Source: an uncultured Clostridia bacterium (GTDB lineage: Bacteria; Bacillota; Clostridia; Oscillospirales; Ruminococcaceae). From it: a stretch of DNA of 64,000 bases. This document shows, in pieces, positions 18,087-27,235 of the stretch. Location of the stretch: assembly GCA_944382875.1 (NCBI GenBank), contig CALWNQ010000005.1, forward strand, positions 1 to 64,000, in the 5' to 3' direction. The notes under the pieces are model-generated. The model worked only from the letters and a program-made list of their open reading frames with translations, was not told the DNA's origin and did no database searches. Every line of letters starts with the position of its first letter. Within the stretch, counting starts at the first letter, position 1. The position numbers and the translations under genes are program-made.

Positions 18087-19843
18087 TTAGATAATTACGT
18101 CATCACGGGTTTTTGCAACTTCATTGGCATATTCCAGAAAATCAAGGAACATGCCATTTTCCTGTGTTGTCAGGTAATCCTGATAATCTTTCAGAATCTG
18201 CCGTGCTTCCTCTTCTGTATCTGCAAAGTAAGCTCTCTGGCAATAATCGTTCATCGTAGTACCCTGGAATGCGAACTGGCTGACAGTTTCATAATTTTCA
18301 TATCCGTTTACCAGTGCGCTGAGCGGATATCCCTCTACAATTTCAACCGGGCGGAGTTTTTCATAGGCCGCAAGGTCGGGATCCTTATTGGCTTCATCGC
18401 CAGGAGCCTTTTCGCCCCACCAGGTATAGCGGTGGTCACCGGTAACCTGTGCCATATAACCAATGCCCATTTCACGCAATTCATCATCGACAGAAGTATC
18501 ACCGGCAATTTTTCTTTCCAGGATATCGTCGTTCAGACGCGGTTGGTTGTTTTCATTGAAGTGATAAGTTACGCCTTCAATTCCGTAGGAGCAAAGCCGC
18601 ATGCCTTCTTCGCTGTTGACATAATCCAGCCAGGTAAGAGCCGCATCCAGATTCTGGCAGGTTGTGGGGAAGAAGATTACGCCGGAACCAGTAGCACCGC
18701 TTGTTTCAAGCTGTACCAAAGAAGAACCGTCTGCATAATTCAGTGGTCCCACAGGAACATAACGCATTTCCGGATTGGCGTCATACATACCGGTCATCTT
18801 GGTCGCGTTAATCACAACGCTGTACTGCGCCGAAGCAAACAGTGCGGTACCGTTGCCTACCTTTTCATTTGCCTGATTATCATTGCACTTAAAGCATTCT
18901 TTGTCCAGCAGATTTTCGTTCACCATTCTCCAATAGAACAGGTTCCGTTCTACCCAGGCGTCAGTCAACGCGTCATAGGTATAGGTACCATCGTCCAGCT
19001 GTGTATAGCTGGTCACCTTTTTCTCAGCAAAGTTCATACCGTATCCGGAATAATCCCAGCCTTCGTGGAAGGTTGTCGCCACCAGACAGTCGTTTCCGTT
19101 GATGTCCTTAAAGCCATAATCGCGAGCTGCGACCATGAAATTATACAGATCTTCGGAAGTTTTGATTGTTGTGGGATCAATGCCGAGCGCTTCCGGCACA
19201 TCTCCTCGCACAAACACGCCATAGCACCAGTTAGTATAGCTGTTGGGATCTCCCGGCACACCAAGCGTCATCGGGATAACATACCGGTGACCTTCAAAAA
19301 TGTCAATATCCTGATCCAAATATGCCTGTGAAACGCGGCCGATATCGTAAACGCTCTTCAGATTTTCGTATTTCGGCAGTTCTTCTTCCAGCGGAAGCAG
19401 TCTTCCTTCACGCTCAGCTTTCTTTATTACTGCGGTTTCACCGGTATCGCCGCCCCAGTACGGTGCATTTACAATATCAGGCATATCTCCGGAAGCAAAC
19501 ATCAGATTGAGCTTTTCGGTTTCGCTCATCATAATGCCCTCAAACTCAATTGTAACGCCAATTTTATCACGGATTGCGGTAGCAATTTCGTTATTATACT
19601 GATCGGATGCTGTCTTCATACCGCCGTTCCAACAAGACAGATACTTCAGCTGCACATCATCAAACTTCTGCCAGGTCCCGCTTCCGCGGTTTCGCCGTCA
19701 CTTGACTCGGCAGAGGTTTCAGCAGCAGACGATTCCTCCTCGGAAGATGTCTGGGAAGAGCCGTTATTATCTCCACATCCGGCAAGGGCCGATACTGCCA
19801 TCATGGAGGCGAGAAGCGCTGATACAATTGCACGTTTTTTCAT
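18087..19843 (-). pseudogene. CUT1 sugar-binding lipoprotein (copy 2), frameshifted
   Basis: The N-terminal part (from the ATG at 19843: MKKRAIVSALLAS, lipobox ALAGC, acidic linker) and the binding domain (WQKFDDVQLKYLSCWNGG onward) are in different frames. One base is missing near 19677-19680, at the CCC before the TGG codon; adding one base would give about 586 residues, matching copy 1 (589). The rest of the binding domain is intact and very similar to copy 1, so the lesion is either recent, an assembly error, or a slippage switch. AAAGGGG precedes the start. It is the first transporter gene after the two-component system. Confidence 0.85.
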
Positions 19844-19989
19844 CACATTTGTCCCCTTTCGCTATTTAAAATTAACGGAATCCAGCCGAATTGTGTGCTT
19901 TTAATGTATCATATAAAATTCCACTTCCAAATAAACTATTTTTATGAATACATTATATATTTTTTATTTACTATCTATTTCTGCTCAAT

Positions 19990-20035
19990 TTATCAAAAAA
20001 ACCGCCTTATTTGAGGCGGCTTTTTATCAGGTTTG
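19990..20035 (-). terminator. terminator of the YesN-type regulator gene
   Basis: AAAAAGCCGCC / GGCGGTTTTTTT hairpin with an 8-base loop on the minus strand, immediately after the regulator stop. Confidence 0.85.
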
Positions 20036-21628
20036 GCTTTTCTGCTCCCGATATTGGGAAGGTGTTGTATTGAAATAACTTTTAAACACACGCATAAAAT
20101 AGCTCAGATTATTAAATCCACAGTTTTCCGCGATTACATGCAGAGGCATATGCGTTTGCATAATTAGTTTCTCGGCGTATTGCATCCGCAACGATAAAAT
20201 TTGTTTTGAAATTGTGATGCCATACGCTTTTTTATAAGAAGCGGACAGATACCCCAGCGAGATACAAAATTGATTGGAAAGAGACCGGGTACAAAGGGTA
20301 CTATCGGTAAAATGTTCCCGAATATATGCATCTACCTTTTGAATGATCGAACCGGTATCTTCCATTTCCCCGGTGATCCATTTCAATACCGCAGTTCGCA
20401 CCAGATCGCATGTCTTATCCACAAGCTGTTCCCTTGTTTCAAACTGATCCAGATATTTTCCGTTAATGCTTTCGGTTCCCACAATCGGTACGATTTCAAC
20501 CCCTTTCCGCAGGCAGATTCTCACCAATAGGCACAGCAGTTCCGTGCAGATTGCCCGCAGATTCATCACAACTGTCCCAACCGGAAAATTGAACACATGT
20601 TGTACTGTATCCAGCGCATTCTGCAGATCCCCTTTCTGCAGAAATGTTTGAAAAAGCTGCAAGTCTGAATCTTCCAGAATTTCCACATGACGGCCAACAT
20701 AATCTTCATAATAGAATATCTGCCCAAGCGGCTGTTCAACAAAACAGAGCCGCAGATCCATTGCCTGTCTTGCCTGCTGCATGTGCATGGAATAGAGTTT
20801 ATCAGTAACCGCCGACAGCCCCATATGCAGCCGGGCGCCGACACTCCGTCCAATCAAACGATGCAGCTTGCCCGCAAGCTCCAAAAGCTCCCGTTCCGCC
20901 TCTTCCTGCGTACCTCTTGATGAGGCGGTAATTGCAATCAGCTGCCTGCTGTCCGCATATGTATCAAAGGAAAAAAGTGCTTCTCCACCTACTTCCTCCA
21001 TGATATTCCGGGCACCAAATCGCATCAGCCGGTAATCCTCCCTGCGCAGCATCTCACTGTCGTCCTGCGCAGACAAACGGATCAGGCATACTTGGAAATA
21101 ACGGAATTCCGGAGGAAACAGAACAGCGGTTTCCAGAGGATCCGGAGTGCTGGTACCATTGAAAAAAGCATGCAGCTGTTCCCACATCTCAGAGCGATCC
21201 AGTTTCTGCCGTAGCATATCGTTATGTACTGTCATGGCAATCTGATTTTTTTGGCGTAGTACAGCGAGTGAAGCCTTATTCAGAACGGCGGTCACTTGCT
21301 CCTGCCGCACCGGTTTGAGCAAATAGTCGACAACCCCCAGCGAAATGGCCTGCTGTGCATAGCGGAAATCGGGATACCCACAGATAATTACCGGCACCAG
21401 ATCAGGATAGAGCTCCTTGGCATGGCGAATCAACTCGATCCCGTCCATTTGCTCCATTTTAATATCAGTCAGCAGGATATCGGGTGGATCATCCCGGATC
21501 ATTTCCAGTGCATCCTCCCCACTCTCCGCCTCCATGATCCACTCAAACTGAAAACCACTCCGTGCCGCTTTATACAGCACGTCGGTCCTTGCCAGCTTCT
21601 CATCATCTACTACCAATACCTTCTGCAT
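20027..21628 (-). CDS. YesN-type response regulator with AraC DNA-binding domain
   Basis: A 533-residue protein: receiver at residues 1-120 (KVLVVDDEKLAR, phospho-Asp in DILLTDIKMEQMDG, Lys in LLKPVRQ), a long middle region of about 300 residues, and a C-terminal AraC domain with two helix-turn-helix motifs (LGYLSASYKKAYGITISKQI and NNLSYFMRVFKSYFNTTPSQYR). Its start overlaps the kinase end by 26 bases. It probably activates the adjacent sugar importer in response to an extracellular glycan signal. Confidence 0.94.
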   Translation of the reverse strand: MQKVLVVDDEKLARTDVLYKAARSGFQFEWIMEAESGEDALEMIRDDPPDILLTDIKMEQMDGIELIRHAKELYPDLVPVIICGYPDFRYAQQAISLGVVDYLLKPVRQEQVTAVLNKASLAVLRQKNQIAMTVHNDMLRQKLDRSEMWEQLHAFFNGTSTPDPLETAVLFPPEFRYFQVCLIRLSAQDDSEMLRREDYRLMRFGARNIMEEVGGEALFSFDTYADSRQLIAITASSRGTQEEAERELLELAGKLHRLIGRSVGARLHMGLSAVTDKLYSMHMQQARQAMDLRLCFVEQPLGQIFYYEDYVGRHVEILEDSDLQLFQTFLQKGDLQNALDTVQHVFNFPVGTVVMNLRAICTELLCLLVRICLRKGVEIVPIVGTESINGKYLDQFETREQLVDKTCDLVRTAVLKWITGEMEDTGSIIQKVDAYIREHFTDSTLCTRSLSNQFCISLGYLSASYKKAYGITISKQILSLRMQYAEKLIMQTHMPLHVIAENCGFNNLSYFMRVFKSYFNTTPSQYREQKSQT

Positions 21629-23417
21629 TCCCGTTCCTCCTAAAATGATCCTTCAACACAATGCTGATACAGGTATATTCTCCTTCTTTGCTGTAAATAG
21701 ACAGCCCGCTCTCTGCTCCATACAAAAGCTGCAGCCTTCGGTGCACATTGTACAGTCCGATGTTGCCCTCGCCTTCTCCTGCGGCGCCAGTGCAAAGCTT
21801 TTGACGGACTTCATCCAGCCTTTCCTTTGTCATTCCCTGTCCATTGTCTTCAATCCGAATTACAAAATTATCCCCTTGCCGTTCCGCAGTAATCCGCAGC
21901 CATTTATCCTTCTTAAAAGAGTTCTTTCCAAAGCCGTGCTTAAAGGCATTTTCCACAATCGGCTGTAGAATAAGACGTGGAACCTCCACCATCATATACT
22001 CCGGTTTCACATGAATCTGATAAGAAAAGTTGTTTTGCCAACGGAGATTCTGAATTTTTAAATAATCACGGATATTCCCGATTTCGCGTTCCAAGGGTAC
22101 AATTTTTGTGTTCAAATCCGAAGCATACCGGAACATATCGCTCAAAGCCGCAATCATCTCCACCGAAGTATCCGCTCCCTCTAAACCAGCCATTGCTGAT
22201 ATCGAATTCAGAGTGTTATACAGAAAATGAGGGTTAATGCAAGCCAAAAGAGATTCATTTTGAGCGTGAACCGCCTGCATCTTTGCTTGATATTCATCGT
22301 GAATCAATTTTCGGATCCGTTTTTGCATTGCGGAAACATGACGGTCAATCCGGCTGATCTCATCCCGGCCCCGGATGTCATCCGCCTCACCATCCGAATC
22401 ATCGTCAAACGCATCTATTTTGTGAACCAGGCAGTTCATCCGCATAGAGTAAGCAACATAAAACAGCAGTAAAATTGTCAAAGCTAGTAAAATCAGACTA
22501 ATATTTACAACGACTACCTTCCATTCCGCAAGATCTCCCTGCACAACAAGCTCGGTCGGTGAAAACAGCAAAATCACCTGATAATGAAGGTTTCCAATCT
22601 TATCTACAATCGGAACATAGTACTGGTTATCCTCTTTCGACTGCGGCACTTCGGGAAGGTTCTGATTTTGTGTACCGTCCTGTACCATTTGAAAAATCCG
22701 AAGCGCGGATTCTTCCAGCATATCATCGCTACTGTAAATCATTTCCCATATTTCGGTGTCTAACACAAAAATTTCCGCACTTTGCCCAACCAACTGGCTC
22801 CGTACACGGTTAATTAATGTGTTCATATTGATTTCCATCACCTGATAGCAATAGCTGTTTCCGCGATAAGGCCAATAACCGGTTCCATATGTATTGATCG
22901 ATTGAGCAAAAACCAGATGATAGGAATCAGTCATTTTTGAGTACACCGTATAGCAAACAGGTTCACTGCTATTGAGTGAAAGCTTGGGAATTTCTTCAGG
23001 AAGAGCAGAAATATTCTTGAAATATTTGCCATCTGTGGGCAAATAGGTATACAGATTGTGCCGGTAAATCTCTCCGTTCTGATAAAGATAATAAGTCATT
23101 CCATCAATTGTTTTGGAAAGTTGACTTCCCAAATCCACCATTTCCATTTCCGAAACATCCGTGCGGAAAATGTTATCCCGGATTTGCTGATTCAATGAAA
23201 TGAAACCCATTGCTTGCTGATAGCTGGTTATAGAAGAGCTGATCGAAGATACGAAAGTTTTCGAGGCAAGTTCGTATTGATGATAGGAATCTTCCTTTAC
23301 CTGCTGGATATACCGGAATAAAAAGGTCACCAAAAAAACAGCACATAATAAAACAAGAAGGATAATAAAGATAAGAATTCTGCGCAGCGGCATCCCAACT
23401 TTTTGATAAATACGCAT
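21603..23417 (-). CDS. YesM-type sensor histidine kinase
   Basis: A 604-residue membrane kinase: TM1 about residues 13-35, an extracytoplasmic sensor of about 250 residues, TM2 about 300-320, a HAMP-like linker, His_kinase domain with the His in NPHFLYNTLNSISAM, and HATPase (PIVENAFKHGFG, RIEDNGQGM, GNIGLYNVHRRL). This family pairs with AraC-type regulators for carbohydrate sensing. AAGGAGGG precedes the ATG. It is co-transcribed with the overlapping regulator gene. Confidence 0.94.
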   Translation of the reverse strand: MRIYQKVGMPLRRILIFIILLVLLCAVFLVTFLFRYIQQVKEDSYHQYELASKTFVSSISSSITSYQQAMGFISLNQQIRDNIFRTDVSEMEMVDLGSQLSKTIDGMTYYLYQNGEIYRHNLYTYLPTDGKYFKNISALPEEIPKLSLNSSEPVCYTVYSKMTDSYHLVFAQSINTYGTGYWPYRGNSYCYQVMEINMNTLINRVRSQLVGQSAEIFVLDTEIWEMIYSSDDMLEESALRIFQMVQDGTQNQNLPEVPQSKEDNQYYVPIVDKIGNLHYQVILLFSPTELVVQGDLAEWKVVVVNISLILLALTILLLFYVAYSMRMNCLVHKIDAFDDDSDGEADDIRGRDEISRIDRHVSAMQKRIRKLIHDEYQAKMQAVHAQNESLLACINPHFLYNTLNSISAMAGLEGADTSVEMIAALSDMFRYASDLNTKIVPLEREIGNIRDYLKIQNLRWQNNFSYQIHVKPEYMMVEVPRLILQPIVENAFKHGFGKNSFKKDKWLRITAERQGDNFVIRIEDNGQGMTKERLDEVRQKLCTGAAGEGEGNIGLYNVHRRLQLLYGAESGLSIYSKEGEYTCISIVLKDHFRRNGNAEGIGSR

Positions 23418-23486
23418 ATCTTCCCTCCTTCGGAAACAGCATACGTCTGTTTTTTATACAAATGCAGTAATATTCCTCCTGCAAAA

Positions 23487-23630
23487 AGGTGTACATTTTT
23501 GTAATCAATAAAAAGTCCTCATTATTTGTGATTATAACACAATTTAAAAAATATTTCCATAAAAAAGCTATAAAAAACCTCATATTAATAAAAATAGGAC
23601 CTTTTTTAAGAATAACAAAAATGTACACCT
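23487..23630. repeat. 144-bp AT-rich segment with 16-bp terminal inverted repeats
   Basis: AGGTGTACATTTTTGT at 23487-23502 and its exact complement ACAAAAATGTACACCT at 23615-23630 enclose an AT-rich stretch; similarity extends imperfectly inwards to about 30 bases. The stretch also holds the likely kinase promoter. It may be a small non-autonomous element or a paired operator. Confidence 0.5.
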
Positions 23631-23662
23631 ATTGGTAATATCTGCTGTTATTATGACAGTTT

Positions 23663-24463
23663 TCACATGAGAATTTCGCAAGAATCCTCCGGCTGAAGAG
23701 CCTGTAATACAGCTTCTGCCAGTGTTTTTGCTGCATTTTGGATCATAGCGTCAACCTCCCGAGGCGTTACCATCAAAGAGGCTTTTCCCATTGGAAAGTC
23801 AACAACGGTCGGCACTCCAACTGCGATCACGGGAATGCCAAGTGTCCGGCTGCTCAGCTCCGGACGGCAGTTTGCCACGCCGGAACCCGGGGAAATTCCC
23901 GTATTGCAAATCTGAATTGTGGTCCCCAACCGGGAAGCTTCGCCTGCTGCCAATGCGTCAACCGCAATCACAGCAGCAGGGTTGATTTTCCGGACCAACG
24001 CCAATACGATCTCTGCTGAATCCATCCCGGTCTGTCCTGCCACACCGGGTGCAACGACGGCACAAGGCAAACAATCCGAAAAGCCGGCAGCTTGCAATTT
24101 TTCCGGATCCACCAGCCTTGTGGGCGGCAGCAATTTTGCAAATTCCGGCCCCAGTGAATCAGGTGTCACATGCGCATTTCCCAAGCCTACCGCTAAAACC
24201 GTTCCTTTTTGCGGCAAAAGCTGTCGAAGAACCTTGGCAGCCGCTTTTCCGCCTTTCTCGGAACTCCTTTGGCAAAAAGATTCACATCGAATTGTATAAT
24301 ACTCCCCCACCGGCTTTCCAAGTATGTGCTCTGCCTCTTGATCCTGGATGGAAACCAGCGATACGGCTGCTCCTTCCCACTCCATATTGGAAAGGGAAGC
24401 TCCCTTTGGCAAAAAAGACTGTCTTGCCGCCTGTTCTTCGGCAAGATCGGTTCGGATATGCAA
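23663..24463 (-). CDS. gpr: GPR germination protease
   Basis: A 266-residue spore protease that starts SASP breakdown during germination. It begins HIRTDLAEEQ, the conserved start region of GPR, and carries VLAVGLGNAHVTPDSLGP, VIAVDALAAGEASRLGTTIQI, and GISPGSGVANCR, all family signatures. A TTG start at 24463 is chosen: AAAGGAG lies 9 bases before it, and an upstream extension to 24529 has no ribosome site and breaks the family alignment. Divergent from rpsT, an arrangement common in Clostridia. It indicates a spore former. Confidence 0.93.
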   Translation of the reverse strand: MHIRTDLAEEQAARQSFLPKGASLSNMEWEGAAVSLVSIQDQEAEHILGKPVGEYYTIRCESFCQRSSEKGGKAAAKVLRQLLPQKGTVLAVGLGNAHVTPDSLGPEFAKLLPPTRLVDPEKLQAAGFSDCLPCAVVAPGVAGQTGMDSAEIVLALVRKINPAAVIAVDALAAGEASRLGTTIQICNTGISPGSGVANCRPELSSRTLGIPVIAVGVPTVVDFPMGKASLMVTPREVDAMIQNAAKTLAEAVLQALQPEDSCEILM

Positions 24464-24552
24464 AAAAATCAACTCCTTTGGCCAATGTTTTGTCATATAT
24501 TCCGGGATTTTAAAAAAACTGCAAATCAAATCATTTTCTTTTCAAAAAGCCC

Positions 24553-24720
24553 TTGCAATTTCCTGTAAAAAATGGTATGATATAAAGGCTGTCATATGGT
24601 ATTTCCGCGTGTCTGGGCGCTTTGCGCTGCCGGAACGCCAGGATGACAAGACGCCGAAAAGCGCAACCCTCAGTTAGTTTGCGTGATGCGGACTGACTTT
24701 ATGCGAAGGAGGTGCAAATA
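24553..24720 (+). promoter_or_regulatory. promoter and leader of rpsT
   Basis: TTGCAA (24553-24558), 17 bases, TATGAT (24576-24581). The 5' leader of about 135 nt holds several GC-rich dyads (around 24608-24665) and could be an autoregulatory S20 leader, but no known class was recognised. Confidence 0.7.
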
Positions 24721-24984
24721 ATGCCGAATATTAAATCCGCTAAAAAAAGAGTGAAAGTCTCTGCAACGAAAACTTTCCAGAACCGTATTCTGAAAGGTAA
24801 CCTCAAAGCTGCTATCAAAGCCGCAAATGCAGCAATTGAAAAGGATTCCGCCAACAAAGCTGATGTCGTCAAGGTGGCTTACAAAACCATCGACCAGTCT
24901 GCTGCGAAAGGTATCATCCACAAAAACACGGCTGCGAGAAAGAAATCGCAGATTGCATCCAAACTGAATGCAGCAAAAGCGTAA
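24721..24984 (+). CDS. rpsT: 30S ribosomal protein S20
   Basis: The 87-residue protein starts PNIKSAKKRVKVSATKTFQNR, the S20 signature, is rich in Lys and Ala and entirely helical, and binds 16S rRNA. The ATG at 24721 follows AAGGAGGTGCAAATA; an in-frame ATG at 24712 overlaps that site. Confidence 0.97.
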   Translation: MPNIKSAKKRVKVSATKTFQNRILKGNLKAAIKAANAAIEKDSANKADVVKVAYKTIDQSAAKGIIHKNTAARKKSQIASKLNAAKA

Positions 24985-25018
24985 CCGATCTCACCAGGTT
25001 TCCTGCTTTTGGAAATAA

Positions 25019-25063
25019 GACAGCTGCCCCTCTAACCTCTGGGGGCAGCTGTTTCTGTTTTTT
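25019..25063 (+). terminator. terminator of rpsT
   Basis: ACAGCTGCCCC / GGGGGCAGCTGT stem, 9-10 base loop, followed by TTCTGTTTTTT. Confidence 0.85.
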
Positions 25064-25067
25064 GGCC

Positions 25068-25096
25068 TTGCAAGGCGGCTTTCTTCATGTTACAAT
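25068..25096 (+). promoter_or_regulatory. promoter of the GH42-like gene
   Basis: TTGCAA (25068-25073), 17 bases, TACAAT (25091-25096). Confidence 0.65.
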
Positions 25097-25126
25097 AAAG
25101 AAAAAGCAAATTCAGGAGGGATATTG

Positions 25127-27214
25127 ATGCTGGAAACCAAAACCGGTAAACCTTACAAAAGCCTGTGGTTCGGAAACTTTTTCGAACCTGCCTACGGTTC
25201 GGCAGAATTCCGCGCCGACGGCATCCGCAGAATACGGGAGCTGGGCTTCAACAGCGTGCTGCTCGATTCCAAGGCCTGGCAGGATTTTTTTGAGCGGTAC
25301 GAAGGAAAAGAAGCAAGCCCCTATGTCGCCGCCCAGGAGCATATGATGGCCGAAATCGAGAAAAACGGCCTTTCTTACGCTTTTTTGGCAATTTACATGA
25401 ATGGCGATAACCTCTACCCCAATATTCGGTTCAGCCCGCCGATCTACGGCGAAAGCATTACGGCACATTCGGGAAAAGACGGCCGATGCTACCGTTACTG
25501 GTCCGAAAAAGCACAGCAGTCGATGATCGACCATCTTTCCGGCCTTTACCGCCTGTACGGCAAAAACGCCAGCCGCACCCAAATCGGCGGAAAAGAGCGT
25601 CTGCCGGTCTGCAGTATGTGGGATCCCATTGTCCAAATGAGTTTTGACGAAGACGGCCGCACCCGATACTGCCGCTGGCTCGAAAACCGTTATGGCGATA
25701 TCAAACGGTTTAACCAGTGCTACGGCCTTTCGGCAAACGATTTCTCCTCTCTTTCACTTGACGATGTCTGGTATTTTGAGGATAAGGGCCGTCCCACCCG
25801 CGCTGATTTTGAGAACCGAACCCCGCTTTACTACCGTTATACCGACGTACTCCGTTGGAAAGCAGACGAGCTCGCCCTTTATTTTAAGGAAATGCAGCAG
25901 AAAATTTCCGCTCTCAACCCGGCGCTCTATACAAGCCCGGTCCTCTCTCAGTGGGGGATGTTCCTAAATGTAGCGCCGCAGTCCTATTTTGAGCGCGATC
26001 CCGGCTCGGCCTGGGATACCTGCCAGCGGGGGATTGATCCCTACCGTTTGGCGCCGTTTTTAGACTGCTGCACCTTTACCACCGTCCCCATCACCGAAAA
26101 CGCCCTGCCCAATGCCTACGCTTCCTCCTGTCAGAACAGCATGATCCGCTGCATGAACCAAGGCCGGGAGTTTACCGTCGGCTTCTATCTGGGACGCTAC
26201 CTTTACCACGACATTTACTCGGTTCTGACTCCCTGCGAAATGATCGGCATGGCTGCGGCTTCCGGTGCTTCGGGCTATCACAGCTACGGCTACGGCGGAT
26301 TGGACGACGGCGGCGTTATGCACAAAATGATGGACACCCCATTTGCCGCTTCAATCAAAACCGGCAACGCCTGGTTCGACCGTGTGCTGACTGAAAATGT
26401 CCCAACCGGCCGCAAAAAGGAGGCTGCTGTCCTCTATCCGGCAGAGATGGCGCTCACCGAACCGTATTTTGTAGAGGGCAACCCGCGCCGCCGCCGCGAT
26501 ATGCTGGGATACTATCAATCGCTCTGTGACCTCGGGCTGAATGTGGATGTCATCCATCCGATGCAGGCTGCCGAATGCCTTTCCGACTACGCACTGTTGG
26601 CCATTCCGGACGATTCCTGCTACCAAAACAACCCCGATCCGCTTTTGGAAGAAGCGCTCCGCGAGTTCGTGGAACAGGGCGGAATCCTTGCTGTTGACGG
26701 CCGCCACCCGGTGCTGAAACGGATATTCGGCATTCACTGTGCTGCCCATCCGCGGCAGTGCTTCCGCGCCGAAGGCGAAGGGATCGTCCCAGGCCGCGGC
26801 GAATTCTGCACACCGGAAGACGGAGAAGCTCTGGCTGTTTATGAGGATTCCGGAAAGAACGCTGTTTCCCTTTATCATTTCGGAAAAGGGCAGGTAGTTG
26901 TTTTCGGGTTCCAATACGGCGCCGAATATATCGCGGAGGAAACCTCGGCGGTGCCTCCGATCTACGGCAACCGGGACTTTTATCCGCTCTGTGTCGCGGA
27001 ACACGATCCGTTCCGCAGCTTTGTTCGCCGGAATCTCTCCTGTCCGGACTTTGCACAAAAGGGCTTGGAAACAACCTGGTTTAAAAACTGCCTCTTCCTT
27101 GTCAACCACACCTCCTACCCCATTGACTGCTCTGCCATTTCCGGCGAAAAAGATTTTCAGCTCCCGATGAACGGCATGCTGGCACCACATTCAGCAGTAA
27201 AAATCAATTTTTAA
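25127..27214 (+). CDS. GH42-like glycoside hydrolase family protein
   Basis: A 695-residue cytoplasmic protein. Residues 1-400 look like a (beta/alpha)8 barrel (LWFGNFFEPAYG; RIRELGFNSVLLDSKAW; CSMWDPIVQMSFDEDG; RWLENRYGDIKRFNQCYGL), resembling the GH-A clan and GH42 layout, but the usual NE acid/base pair is not evident. Residues about 430-600 form a class I GATase-like domain as in the beta-galactosidase trimerisation region (AVLYPAEMALTEPYFV; FVEQGGILAVDGRHP). A beta-sandwich follows. Likely a glycosidase of unknown substrate. AGGAGGG precedes the ATG; pepT follows 21 bases later. Confidence 0.65.
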   Translation: MLETKTGKPYKSLWFGNFFEPAYGSAEFRADGIRRIRELGFNSVLLDSKAWQDFFERYEGKEASPYVAAQEHMMAEIEKNGLSYAFLAIYMNGDNLYPNIRFSPPIYGESITAHSGKDGRCYRYWSEKAQQSMIDHLSGLYRLYGKNASRTQIGGKERLPVCSMWDPIVQMSFDEDGRTRYCRWLENRYGDIKRFNQCYGLSANDFSSLSLDDVWYFEDKGRPTRADFENRTPLYYRYTDVLRWKADELALYFKEMQQKISALNPALYTSPVLSQWGMFLNVAPQSYFERDPGSAWDTCQRGIDPYRLAPFLDCCTFTTVPITENALPNAYASSCQNSMIRCMNQGREFTVGFYLGRYLYHDIYSVLTPCEMIGMAAASGASGYHSYGYGGLDDGGVMHKMMDTPFAASIKTGNAWFDRVLTENVPTGRKKEAAVLYPAEMALTEPYFVEGNPRRRRDMLGYYQSLCDLGLNVDVIHPMQAAECLSDYALLAIPDDSCYQNNPDPLLEEALREFVEQGGILAVDGRHPVLKRIFGIHCAAHPRQCFRAEGEGIVPGRGEFCTPEDGEALAVYEDSGKNAVSLYHFGKGQVVVFGFQYGAEYIAEETSAVPPIYGNRDFYPLCVAEHDPFRSFVRRNLSCPDFAQKGLETTWFKNCLFLVNHTSYPIDCSAISGEKDFQLPMNGMLAPHSAVKINF

Positions 27215-27235
27215 TCATCGAAAGGAATATTCGCC

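Noticed and set aside
24582-24720. Known riboswitch in the rpsT leader
   Set aside because: Dyads are present but no riboswitch consensus was recognised; an S20 autoregulatory leader remains only a possibility.
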